Made by a program: the position numbers and the translations under genes. A stretch of DNA of 64,000 nucleotides, taken from CAWEQW01 sp963811365 (GTDB lineage: Bacteria > Actinomycetota > Actinomycetes > Propionibacteriales > Nocardioidaceae). Below are positions 8,944-17,824 of the stretch, piece by piece. Position 1 is the first letter of the stretch; each line of letters starts with the position of its first letter. The notes beneath the pieces were generated by a model. That model did no database searches. It had not been told where the DNA came from and saw only the letters and a list, made by a program, of their open reading frames with translations. The stretch spans positions 1 through 64,000 of the forward strand of contig CAWEQW010000001.1 of the NCBI GenBank assembly GCA_963811365.1, given 5' to 3'.

Positions 8944-9741
8944 TCAGCCGATGACCTGCTTGTAGGCGTTCAGGTCGTTGGTCATGACGCGGTCCACCCG
9001 CCAGCTCTTGAGCAACGGCCAGCACGTCCTACCGAGCTTGTCGCAGTCCTGGTTCCAGACCTCGATGCCCGCCCGGTGCATCGCCGCGACGTACGCCGCG
9101 TCGTAGTGCGACGTGTTCCGGATCATCACGATCTTCACGCCGAGTGCCCGGGCGTCCGCCACGGAGATCGCCCAGGACAGGTCGCTCCTGTGATGGCGCC
9201 AGGCGGTCTTCACGTCGGGGGCGTACCTGCGGAACTGCCGGAGCACGAAGTCTCCGGCCGCCATCACGCTCACCCGGGCCCGCACGTGGTGCGCGACGAT
9301 CATGTTCCGCAGCTTGACGACCTTCGCCCGCGGCCAGGTCTGCCTCAGGTCGAGGTGCATCTGCTGGCCCGGGTTGTGCTCGAGCGCACCCAGCTCCCGG
9401 GCCAGCGTGGCCATCGGCTGCGGCGCCGCCGCCTTGTTGACGTCGACGAGGCAGTGCTTCCTCAGCCATGTGGAGGTGTAGTCGTACACGTAGCCGGTGC
9501 AGTTCGTGCTGCGCCCGAGGGTGGCGTCGTGGTTGATCATGAACACCCCGTCGGCGACCTGCCAGACGTCGGACTCCGAGGTGCCTCTCGGTGCCAGGGC
9601 GTAGGCGGCCTCGAGGCTGCTCAGCGTGTCCTCCTGGTGGAAGACGTGCTCCCCCCGGTGGGCGATCGGCTGCAGCGCCATCGCCGGGGCGGCGACGAGG
9701 ACGGCCAGGCAGGTCGACAGCACCACGAACAGGAACTTCAA
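8944..9741 (-). CDS. Secreted glycerophosphodiester phosphodiesterase-family protein
   Basis: This 265-residue protein has a clear signal peptide (MKFLFVVLSTCLAVLVAAPAMA) and then a GDPD-type TIM barrel. Family motifs are visible: the first His in AHRGE at about 28, QEDTLSS, the metal ligand in TSESDVWQ, and NHDATLGR with the second catalytic His. Members split glycerophosphodiesters to glycerol 3-phosphate and an alcohol. Export suggests scavenging of phospholipid or teichoic-acid fragments. It lies 51 bp downstream of the large secreted protein on the same strand and may share its transcript. The motif after the signal peptide is unusually close to the N-terminus, as in other secreted actinobacterial members. 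Confidence 0.85.
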   Translation of the reverse strand: MKFLFVVLSTCLAVLVAAPAMALQPIAHRGEHVFHQEDTLSSLEAAYALAPRGTSESDVWQVADGVFMINHDATLGRSTNCTGYVYDYTSTWLRKHCLVDVNKAAAPQPMATLARELGALEHNPGQQMHLDLRQTWPRAKVVKLRNMIVAHHVRARVSVMAAGDFVLRQFRRYAPDVKTAWRHHRSDLSWAISVADARALGVKIVMIRNTSHYDAAYVAAMHRAGIEVWNQDCDKLGRTCWPLLKSWRVDRVMTNDLNAYKQVIG

Positions 9742-9792
9742 CGGTGTACTCCTCTGTGATCGGATGTGCCCCCTGGGTGTGCCCGCCCCTCG

Positions 9793-11859
9793 TCAGGGCG
9801 TGAGTCTGCTGACCCGGGTCGACCAGTTGCCGAGCGCCGTACGCACGCCGACTCCCTGCGGCGACCCGGCACAGGTGCCCAGCAGGTTGTCGCCACTGCC
9901 GCCGGCGAAGTACGGACCGCCCCACGCGGTGTAGTCGCAGGCGTGCGCCACGTACTCGCTCGCGATCCAGACCGAGCCGCCGTCGACGGCCGCGGCGCCG
10001 TAGTCGCCCCACCGGGTGCGCGGCGGGTTGCCGACCAGCGCCTTGTAGCTGGTGAAGCCGTCGTCCGGGGCGGCCCCCGTGCCGCCGGGCACGACGCTCC
10101 AGGCGCCGGCGCCGGCGAGGGCGTCGATCGGGGCGTACGCCGCGCTGGGGTTGAGGGTGTCGCCCGTGGCGGTGAAGCCGATCACGCCACGGCCGCTCGC
10201 GGTGACCCCGATCGCCGGGTAGGTGAAGTCGTGGCCCGCTGCGCCGAGGTAGCCCTGCTTCATGACCTTGCTCGACGAGGGGTTGAGCACGTAGTAGGCG
10301 ATCCCGGCCCGCTGGGCGGTGCCGCCCGGGCTCAGTGCCGTGTCGAGCGCTCCCCACAGCTTGCCGTTGGCATAGCTGACCTGCTGCATCCGGGTGTCGT
10401 TGGAGTCGGGCCTGGACACCACCTCGTCGTGCGCGGGCTGTCCGTTGAGGAGGAGCCGCCAGCAGCCGGTTCCGGCGACGGTCAGGGTGGTGGTGTCGTT
10501 GATGCAATGGCCCTGCGGGACGTCGACCCCGGGAGGTGTTCCGGACCCGGGCTGCTGCTGCTTCGGCGGGATCGCGTAGGTCCCCACCGGGACCACCTTG
10601 TTCGTCAACCTGAGCGAGGGCGACGCGGTGTTCAGGGACGCCGTGTTGGCGAGCGTCCAGGACACGACCTGCTTCGACACGTAGTCCCCGCCGGTGCCTG
10701 CCACCGGGTGCGTCGCCTCGTCGGCCGCGTTGGAGCTCAGGAAGTACTCCGTGCCGCCGTTGGCCGTCGCGAACTGCTTGGCGCCGGGCGACTGGGCCGG
10801 CCAGACGGTGAAGCCGGGCTGGGTCGCGCCGGCGTCGCTGGGAGCGTTCACCGCGCCGAACGTGTCGAGGTGCACGACGTTGATGTGAGCCGCACTCGCC
10901 GCGAGCTGCGCCTTGGAGAAGGCGTAGATCTGCGCACCGTCGAAGCCCGGTCCCTCCCAGGGATAGGCGTTCGTGGTGATGTAGAAGCCGTTCGCGTCCG
11001 CCCCGATGTGCGGGTAGTCACCGATGCAGGGGCAGGCGTTGTCCGGGCTGGGGTTGGAGCCGTCGTTCGTCACGTCGAGCTGGTAGATCGTCCAGGCGCC
11101 GGTCGGGTCCGACGTCTTGCTCACCGCGGTGTCGAGGTGGTTGACCTCGGTGAGATCGCCGCCCGGGGTGCTCTCGAGGGTCAGTACCGTGACGAACCAG
11201 CGCTTCGTGGCTGCGTCGTACAGGCACGAGGGGTCGGTGATCGACGGGCCGTACGTTCCGGTGCTCCGGTCGATCGCCGCCGGGTAGCCGAAGAACGAGT
11301 TGAGGTCCACCGCGTGGTTCACGTCGCGCGGGAACCCGCCGACGACGTTGGTCGCGGTGTTGTCGGGCAGCAGGGACGTGCCGTTGGAGCTGAAGACGTT
11401 CAGCACGTCGTTGGTGGCCTCGAGGACGTAACCCCCGCCGGCGCAGAGCGCCTGGTCCGGGGGCTCCACCGTGAACTGGTTGCCGCCGCGGGCGTACCGC
11501 TGCTGGTACAGGTTCAGCCCCTCGAAGCCGTTGACGAACTCGGGGTGGGACTTCGCCTTCTTGCCGCTGGCGACCGAGGCGCCGTGACCGGTGCCCCCGG
11601 ACAGGCTCCGGTCGGTGATCGTGCCCTGGTAGGGGCCGGGGCCGTTCGGCTCGGTCTCCTGTCCCGGGAACTCGCCCTGGGTCTGGTCACCGGTGCCGGA
11701 CGGGGTGAACGCGCCCGTCTGTGGAGACGACGTCCCGGAGGGAGTGATTGTCCGGATGCTGCCGGAGCTGCCGGCGCTCGCCGGTGCCGCTGCAGCGGGG
11801 ACCAGCAGACCCGCGCTGACCACAGCGCCGACGGCTCCCCACACCAGGTGTCTTCTCAT
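9793..11859 (-). CDS. Large secreted protein of unknown function
   Basis: Translation from ATG 11859 gives 688 residues with a classic signal peptide (MRRHLVWGAVGAVVSAGLLVPAAAAPASA). A Ser/Thr/Gly-rich linker follows to about residue 110, then a long region rich in short beta-type repeats (DYPHIGADANGFYITTN, FTYPAIGVTASGRG, WGDYGAAAVDGGSVWIASE), as in secreted beta-propellers. Cysteines occur in pairs, which fits an exported, disulphide-bonded protein. The ribosome site GGGCGGGCGG precedes this ATG, while the reading frame further upstream is low complexity. I recognise no named family or catalytic motif. It may be co-transcribed with the downstream secreted phosphodiesterase. Confidence 0.8.
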   Translation of the reverse strand: MRRHLVWGAVGAVVSAGLLVPAAAAPASAGSSGSIRTITPSGTSSPQTGAFTPSGTGDQTQGEFPGQETEPNGPGPYQGTITDRSLSGGTGHGASVASGKKAKSHPEFVNGFEGLNLYQQRYARGGNQFTVEPPDQALCAGGGYVLEATNDVLNVFSSNGTSLLPDNTATNVVGGFPRDVNHAVDLNSFFGYPAAIDRSTGTYGPSITDPSCLYDAATKRWFVTVLTLESTPGGDLTEVNHLDTAVSKTSDPTGAWTIYQLDVTNDGSNPSPDNACPCIGDYPHIGADANGFYITTNAYPWEGPGFDGAQIYAFSKAQLAASAAHINVVHLDTFGAVNAPSDAGATQPGFTVWPAQSPGAKQFATANGGTEYFLSSNAADEATHPVAGTGGDYVSKQVVSWTLANTASLNTASPSLRLTNKVVPVGTYAIPPKQQQPGSGTPPGVDVPQGHCINDTTTLTVAGTGCWRLLLNGQPAHDEVVSRPDSNDTRMQQVSYANGKLWGALDTALSPGGTAQRAGIAYYVLNPSSSKVMKQGYLGAAGHDFTYPAIGVTASGRGVIGFTATGDTLNPSAAYAPIDALAGAGAWSVVPGGTGAAPDDGFTSYKALVGNPPRTRWGDYGAAAVDGGSVWIASEYVAHACDYTAWGGPYFAGGSGDNLLGTCAGSPQGVGVRTALGNWSTRVSRLTP

Positions 11860-12734
11860 TCCGCCCGCCCTCTCGCTCCATGACGAGACTCCGGCCGACC
11901 GCCTGAGCCCCACGGGGGACTCTGGCGCGGCGGGGTGGCGCTCCACAAGGGCCCAGTCGGTCTATTCGGGAGAGCGGATGGGTGGTCTGCGCGGCGAGTC
12001 GGGCATGTCCGACGTGGTACACCGGTCACGGCCCCGCCTCCAGGTCTCCCGCAGGACCGGCTCGCCACCCACGAGGTGCCTTCGCCGTTGAGCCGCCGCA
12101 GCCTCTCGGCCACGCCGGCGAGTCGGACAGAGCGGCGTGCCGTTAGGCCATGTTCGGCAGGATGGCCGCGCTACGCGGGCGGCGACCGGTTCGCCGCTGT
12201 CTCGAGGCGCGGCGCACCCAGTGTGTGCGAACCGCATCCCGTGGCCGCACCGCCTGAGCCCGTCATGGCGCCGGTGCCGCGACCTGCGTGGTCGCCTGCC
12301 TGGTTGACCTTCACGCAGCCGCTCAGGAGCGGGCCGCTCGCGGCGGTGAGCCCAGCAGGCCCCGCCTCGGGCTGACCGGGAGCTGTCGACGGTTCGGGGG
12401 GCACGGCGCCGGTGGTCCGTCGCGGGGCCTCTGGCCGGGGAGTGCGGTCCGGGACCCGGCTGCCCCGTCGCGGCGTGCAGACCCATGTTCGAGACAGCCG
12501 CGCGATCGTCGCCCGCAGGCCGTCGCGTACACCGACGTACCAGTCGGGCCCGTTCAGGCGCTTGTGCGCCGCGAGACGGCCAACTGGTACGTCGCCGTAC
12601 GAAACCGACAGCGTCGACGAGGGGCTGTGGCCACAGGCCCGCTCCCTGTGCGGCGAGCCAGCCAACTGGCCGGTCGACTCCCGGGTTGGTCACCGCTGCG
12701 GGCTGGTGGCCACGTTGTGGTCGATGGGGCGGTT
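11860..12734. other. Gene-less stretch, start of decayed region
   Basis: No reading frame here looks like a real protein: the open frames are Arg/Pro/Gly-rich, antisense-like and without recognisable domains. The first hundred bases are the leader of the secreted-protein gene. A long imperfect inverted repeat sits at 12526-12601 and is listed separately. A minus-strand segment around 12540-12640 could be a gene fragment but cannot be identified. Confidence 0.5.
12526..12601. repeat. Long imperfect inverted repeat (19-bp arms)
   Basis: The arm at 12526-12544 pairs with the arm at 12583-12601 at 17 of 19 positions, including a perfect 12-bp core (CGACGTACCAGT and its complement). The 38-bp spacer holds a smaller hairpin (GGCGC-TTGT-GCGCC). 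The layout resembles a miniature inverted-repeat element or an IS-end hairpin. A second copy was not noticed in the window. Confidence 0.65.
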
Positions 12735-13264
12735 CAGGGGCCGCCCCGTCTCCTCGTCCTGGACGATGACGAGCATGTCGCGATGACGGCGCGGCCGTGT
12801 GCGCGGAGGTAGCCGGGGAAGGCTGCGGCGGCTGCACCGGTGGCGGGGTCTTCGACGACCCCGCGCCAGGGAACGGGTCTCTGGCCGCCAGGCCCCGCGA
12901 CCCGAGGCCACCAGTTGCGCCGTCACCCGGTCTGGTGCGCGCGGCGGAGGCGCAGCAGTGTGGCGAGTCTGTGCAGGTCGCCGGTGACCAGAACGGGGTG
13001 GCGGTTCCCGGCGAAGCCGACGGCCGGCGGCAGGTCCGGGTCGAGGTCCTGAGCGGACGATCCCAGCCCCGCCAGCAGCTGGTCGAGGAGCTCCTCGGCC
13101 AGTGGGAGGCAGTCGACGTCACGCCGGCGACCGGGTCGGGCCGCGAGTACGGCGCTGCCGCGCAGCGGATCGCGCGCGCGACCGGCCGACTGCCCGGCAT
13201 CCCCAAGCCCCGCACGTCCGGTCCCGCGCTCGCCTCGGTCGTCCTCGACGACCGTCGGAGCCAC
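12735..13264 (-). pseudogene. PhzF-family isomerase remnant
   Basis: This stretch is recognisably homologous, in nucleotides and protein, to the middle and 3' half of the intact PhzF gene at 21730-22602. Reading leftward, frames give LPLAEELLDQLLAGLGSS then DLDPDLPPAVGFAGNRHPV, followed in shifted frames by TAQLVAS and RGAWRPETRS. The intact copy has LPLAEELLAELLAALGWS and DLDPDLPPAVGFGGNHHPV at the same place. The 5' third, including the catalytic Glu region, is missing, at least one internal segment is deleted, and several frameshifts are present, so it cannot make a PhzF protein. It is most likely a decayed paralogue or imported relative. Confidence 0.82.
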
Positions 13265-13571
13265 CTGCGCATCCTAGCGTTCAGGCAGTCGCGGGCTGAG
13301 CCAACACCGACAGGTAGACCGATGCTGCGTCCGTGAAGTGCAGGGCGACCACCACCCGCGTCGCCGGTGAGAACCCGAACGCCTACGACTCGCCGGTTCG
13401 GCGTCCCCGGCCGGGCCATCACCAGCGGACGCCCGGGGCGCCTGCGGCTGCCCCGGCGTCCGGCCCTCGAACCACGTCCTCGACCGCGGCTGGGCCGATC
13501 TCCACCCGGACTGACCCCGGCGTTCCGCTCCGACGATCACGGGCTCGGAGGACCGGCGACCTCAGCCAGAC
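13265..13571. other. Gene-less stretch
   Basis: No gene is supported in these 307 bp. A short minus-strand frame ending at 13290 reads like a gene tail (VALHFTDAASVYLSVLAQP) but has a stop about 30 codons upstream and no start, so it is at most another fragment. Confidence 0.45.
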
Positions 13572-14802
13572 TCATGGTACGACGCGGCCACGCTGCGCTC
13601 CGGAACGGTGGGCGTGACGTGACTCTGCCAGAGCCTGTGGGGGCACGACGCTGCCACGGGTCGCCTTCAACACCGGGCGCATCAGCTTGGGCAGCCCAGG
13701 CAGGCGCGCGGCGGCGAAGATCAGACCCCGAACACGCATCCGCCACTGGCTGTCCGGCACCAGCCACAGCGCGGTCCGTCGACCCGCTCGCTGCTTGTCC
13801 CGGATGATCGGGCGCATCCGCTGCTCGTACCGCAACGCCGCGTCGGCGATCGATCCGTCGCCGTGCAACTCCTCCGCCAAGACGTACGCACCGCCGAGAG
13901 CCATCGACGCGCCCTGCCCCGCCATCAAGGACACCGCCTGGCAGGCATCGCCGACCAGCGTGACGTGCCCCCGCGTCCAGCCGTCCATCTCGATCTGCGC
14001 GACCTGGTCGTAGTAGAGACCACCCTCGGACGGGCAGTGGAGGAGTGCACGGCCGACCAGGTCTCCCAGGCCCTGATAGACCGACCTGATCGTCGCGGCT
14101 GGATCGGCCGGCAGAGTCGGGTCGGGCGAACGGTGCACCAGCCAAGCCGCCAGTCGGCCGTCGTTGGTGGGATAGATGCCGGCCTGCCGGTCCGGCGCGG
14201 CGACGAGCATGAACTGCTCGCCTACCTCGGCCCGCAGTGCGTCGTCGGTGAAGACGTAGGAAGCCGTGTGGTAGCCCAGGTAACGCACCAGCGGCTCCTC
14301 GGGGCCGAACACGAGTTCACGAACCCGGGAGTGGATGCCATCGGCGCCCACCAGCAGGTCCGCCGCCTCGGATCGGCCGTCACTCAACGTCGCAACGACC
14401 CCGCTGCCCACCTCCTCGACCGCATCGATGGTGAGCCCGTATCGGATCGTGACTGCCCCGCCGAGCTGACCGAGCAGCACCCGCTCCAGATCGGGACGCA
14501 TGAACGTGAACGCTCGCCCGTCGAACGCCTGCGCCATCCGGTCGTAGTCAATGCGGCCCCGCCCGGTCCCGTCGGGAGCGACGTAGCGCACCACCGCGTT
14601 CCTGGTGTGGATGTCGGCGAGCTGCGGTAGCAGTCCCATCAGCTCGGCCACGTCGTAGCCGGAGCCGACGAAGTCGACCATGTAGCCCTCGTCTCGTGGG
14701 CCCAGAGGCGCGCTCGACCAGCATCACCTCCCAGCCATCGCGCTCGAGCCACCATGCCAGCGTCAGCCCGGCAATGCCGGCACCACAGATGATCGCCTTC
14801 AC
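13572..14802 (-). CDS. FAD-dependent monooxygenase (one frameshift)
   Basis: This is a class A flavin monooxygenase of the PHBH/UbiH-like group, which hydroxylates small organic molecules with NAD(P)H and O2. From GTG 14802 (ribosome site GAGAGGGGG) the product starts with the dinucleotide-binding fold (KAIICGAGIAGLTLAWWLE). Near 14693 one extra base, an A after GGGCCC, shifts the frame. Removing it joins this start to the rest, giving about 409 residues. Further on are the DG motif in LLVGADGIHSRVRE and the second FAD motif in GHVTLVGDACQAVS. The upstream small gene overlaps it by GTGA. The break may be sequencing error or a real mutation; the substrate is unknown. Confidence 0.8.
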
Positions 14803-15155
14803 CGCGCGCCCCCTCTCGAGCGTGATGTGTTGGTCGCGCGTCCCAGCCGTTCGTCCTGCCCGAAGGCCCACGATGCACAGGTCAGCAGCCTGATCCTCTC
14901 GTGGGAGAGAACCACGGCCGGATAACGGGTGAACGCGGCGGCACCCCCTGCCCTCCGAGGTAGGTACTGGTGGTCGAGAAAGGTCACCGGATCAGAGCGA
15001 TCGTTCTGGACTCCGTGGAGGAGGTGCCCGAGGTGAGCGTCTGCCTCGTCAACCAGGGGGGCGGAGTGAAGCCGGTCAACTGCGCAGCTCGTGGACGGCC
15101 ACCGCCGAGCCTCGGATTCTGCAGGCTGCCGGAGCACGGGCAACGGGTGGGACAT
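14799..15155 (-). CDS. Hypothetical protein, 118 residues
   Basis: A possible small gene starts at ATG 15155 after a good ribosome site (CTGGAGG, about 6 bases upstream) and ends at 14799. Its stop overlaps the GTG start of the monooxygenase (GTGA), the usual sign of translational coupling. The product is Leu/His/Arg-rich (GHLLHGVQNDRSDP, FTRYPAVVLSHERIRLLTC) with no signal peptide, membrane segment or family I recognise. Support rests only on ribosome site, overlap and acceptable codon usage. It could be a chance frame in this decayed region. Confidence 0.4.
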   Translation of the reverse strand: MSHPLPVLRQPAESEARRWPSTSCAVDRLHSAPLVDEADAHLGHLLHGVQNDRSDPVTFLDHQYLPRRAGGAAAFTRYPAVVLSHERIRLLTCASWAFGQDERLGRATNTSRSRGGAR

Positions 15156-15539
15156 GAGAGCCTCCAGGGGGATAGCGAGCTGCCCTGATCGTCGTGCGAC
15201 TGCCTTCCCGCGGCCTTCCCCTGCCTTCCCCTGCCTTTCGGCACCGTGTGCCCATGCGAAGCGGGTGGAGTGAGCACGTCGCCCGCAGTGAGCCACTCAG
15301 CGATTCGACGTTCGCCGACGTCCGCCTTCTCTCGCGGTCGCCGGCCACTCCCGGCTCCCGGAGGGAGGTGGCACCGCTTCGGATGCGGAGCGACCGCGCG
15401 GAGTCCCGGTGGTTGTCGGTCATCGTCGACTGGCCGCGGAAACGCCGTCTGAGCTGCGGAACGCGATCACGGGACATTGGGCCCCGTCGGCGATCGTCGG
15501 GCTCCTGCGTTCCAACTGCGGACCGCTGGGTCGCGGCGA
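15156..15539. other. Gene-less stretch
   Basis: Nothing recognisable is seen in these 384 bp. The open frames on both strands are Arg/Ser/Pro-rich with no domain. There is a small tandem repeat of CCTTCCCCTG near 15213-15235. The stretch separates the monooxygenase leader from the broken HEPN gene. Confidence 0.5.
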
Positions 15540-15988
15540 GATTCCTCGAGCGAAGGCGGCGTCGAGCAGCGCCCGGGCGACCTGCTCGGCCTTCTCGGTC
15601 GCCGCGGCACCCACCGGCTTCGCCTCATAGCGGTCACGGTTGCGAGCGCGTCGCAGGCGGTCGGACTCTCGCGTTGCCTTCTCCGCTGGCGGCTTGTCGA
15701 AGGCGGCATGCAGTATCGGCCGAGCGCCTCGTGCTGGCCGGCTTGTTGGTCGTCCGGATGCCGTACGCCGCGCGCAGCGCCTCGCACCGTGCCGTCACAG
15801 GTGTGGTACGCAAGCCAGTGTCTGACGACGACGCTGGTGAGCAGCGGCGGTTGGTACAGGCGCTCCTCGGCTTGGCGCAGGAACGAGGTCCCACGGGCGA
15901 GGTCCCCGGGCACCACATCGAGACGTCGAGCCTCGACCAGCGCGAGCACCGTCGCCTGCTGGACGCGGGTGAGCAGAGTCAGCGCCAA
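15540..15988 (-). pseudogene. Broken HEPN-domain toxin gene (copy A)
   Basis: Reading leftward from 15988, the first frame gives LTLLTRVQQATVLALVEARRLDVV and LARGTSFLRQAEERLY. A second frame gives CEALRAAYGIRTTNKP, and a third gives SDRLRRARNRDRYEAKPVG and TEKAEQVARALLDAAF. Pieced together these form a small helical HEPN-type protein whose RRARNRDRY segment resembles the HEPN catalytic R-x4-6-H/Y region (an Arg-Asn near a Tyr). At least three frame changes break it. The same N-terminal sequence follows the two HTH-nucleotidyltransferase genes at 20.96 and 25.67 kb, so this is the most complete of three HEPN copies. No nucleotidyltransferase precedes it here; an IS1380 remnant lies about 150 bp upstream instead. 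Confidence 0.7.
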
Positions 15989-16136
15989 GCCCTCAGTTCC
16001 TCGCTATGGCATAAGCCTCGATCCACCGGTGAGCCGCGTGGGGTGAGCGTGGCGTAGAACGAGAATGTCCTTGCGGGGCGGGAGAATCGGAGTCCTTCAG
16101 GCAACGATTCGCTCGCAAGGCAAGGGCATCTCTGGG

Positions 16137-17190
16137 GTGAAACTCTCTCACACGCTTCGAGGGTCGTCGGTGGCGTTCGATGCTCCGAATCTCGTGTCGG
16201 CCGGCGGTCTGATTCCGGTGCTCGGGTTGGCTGAGGCCGCGGGGTTGCGGGATCTGGCCGATGAGCATCTGAGGTGTCGACCGACAAGGGCGCAAACGCC
16301 GGGTTGAAGGTCGCCTCACTGGTCGGTGGGATGGTCGCCGGCGCCGATTCGATCGACGACATGGCGTTGCGTCGGCACGGCGGGATGAGCCGGGTCTTCG
16401 CGAGGGCGTGCGCGCCCTCGACGCTGGGTTCGTTCCTGCGAGCGTTCACCTTCGGTCACATCCGCCAGCTCGACGCGATCGCATCGAGGTTCCTGATCGC
16501 GCTGGCCGGGCTCACCCGACTGCTCGACGCGTCCGCGGGTTCGGCGGCCAGCAACACCGTTCCAGACGCCGTTGCCGGGTATGCGCTGCTCGATGTCGAT
16601 GACACGATCATCGAGGTCCACGGCTACGCCAAGCAGGGCGCAGGGTTCGGCTACTCCGGTGTCCGTGGACTCAACGCACTGCTCGCCACGCTCACGACCG
16701 CATCCACGGCGCCGGTGATCGTGGCTCAACGGCTCCGCAAGGGCTCGACCGGGTCACCACGCGGCGCGAAGCGACTGGTCGGCGACGCGGTCCGGACCAC
16801 CCGGCGGCTGCTTGGGAAGACCCCGCTGGTGCTGGTGCGGATGGACTCGGCGTTCTACGGCCGCGGCCCGGTCCGCGCGGCCCAGGCCGGCGGTGCCGCG
16901 GTGTCGGTGACCGTGCGGATGGATCCCGCGGTCAAGAAGGCGATCGCCACCATTGACGAGGCTGCGTGGACCACCATCGAGTACACCGACGCCATCTTCG
17001 ACGAAGAGACACAGCAGTGGATCTCCCGGGCCGAGGTCGCCGAGGTGCCGTTCACCGCGTTCGCCGCGCAGAAGAAGGCCGACCAGGTGCCGGGACGACT
17101 GGTGGTCCGCCGGATCCCGGACTTCAACGCCTGCAGCCGGACTGACATCGGCGTGCTGGTGGGACTGCTCAAGTCGGCGCTGCAGCGGTC
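16137..17190 (+). mobile_element. IS1380-family transposase remnant
   Basis: From GTG 16137 the frame encodes a typical IS1380-family N-terminus (VKLSHTLRGSSVAFDAPN, VSAGGLIPVLGLAEAAGL). A one-base loss near 16273 shifts the frame, and translation continues as TDKGANAGLKVASLVGG through the DDE-type core (LLDVDDTIIEVHGYAKQG, LVLVRMDSAFYG, VSVTVRMDPAVKKAI). Family sequence stops near RIPDFNA at about 17130, after some 330 of the usual 450 or so residues. The third catalytic acidic region and the right end are lost. The element is therefore inactive. Neither terminal inverted repeat could be placed with confidence. Confidence 0.85.
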
Positions 17191-17342
17191 GCGCGACCGT
17201 GTGCGGCGGGGAGCGAGCGGGGGCCGGTCGGCGAGCGGTAGGGGACTATGTACCCCCCACCCCCACCCCGCACGCGGGCGCAGAGTGAGAAGTGGAAGGC
17301 CGCATCATCGTCGAATCACCCGCACTGCTCCAGGAGGATGGG

Positions 17343-17741
17343 ATGAACAGCCGCACCACACGCCGCGTAGCCGTCGCCATGAGCTCGGTCGTCGCCACTG
17401 CAGGCCTGATGGCCTTACCGGCCAACGCTACGACGCTCGCACCCAGCCGCATCACCGCCCATCCAAGCGACACCACGCCGGCCGCAGGCGAGACGTTCCG
17501 CGTCCGGGGCGCGGTCTGGTCCGAAGGCGTCCGGGTCCCGGCCACGATCCGCATGAAGGACTGGGAGAACGGTCAATGGGTGCAACTGAAGGGCGCCGTG
17601 ATGCACACTAACCGGGACAACCGGTACGTCATGCGCGTCATCTTGCACCTGAAAGGCGAGCGGCAGCTCCGCGCGGTGGGTGTGCCCGACTCGGCCACCA
17701 TCAGCACCGCTCGGACCACCTTCTCAGTCACCGTGCACTGA
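17343..17741 (+). CDS. Small secreted protein, 132 residues
   Basis: ATG 17343 follows a near-perfect ribosome site (AGGAGG at 17332-17337). The product begins with a signal peptide (RRVAVAMSSVVATAGLMALPANA). The mature part of about 100 residues is a single beta-rich domain (PAAGETFRVRGAVWSEG, VPATIRMKDWENGQWVQLKG, RYVMRVILHLKGERQLRAVG) resembling an Ig-like or bacterial adhesion-type fold. Similar secreted domains occur in actinobacteria, but I recognise no named family. It is intact although flanked by an IS remnant and broken regulators. Its position just behind the IS remnant may mean that its native promoter region was replaced. Confidence 0.75.
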   Translation: MNSRTTRRVAVAMSSVVATAGLMALPANATTLAPSRITAHPSDTTPAAGETFRVRGAVWSEGVRVPATIRMKDWENGQWVQLKGAVMHTNRDNRYVMRVILHLKGERQLRAVGVPDSATISTARTTFSVTVH

Positions 17742-17824
17742 CCGATTGCGCCATGCCGCTCCTTGAGAACGCCGACCGCTGAACGGTCGCTGCTTCTCGC
17801 CGCAGCAACCGCGAATCATTCCTG

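Noticed and set aside
17191..17342. Right inverted repeat of the IS1380 remnant
   Set aside because: No segment matched the left flank convincingly, so the element end cannot be placed.
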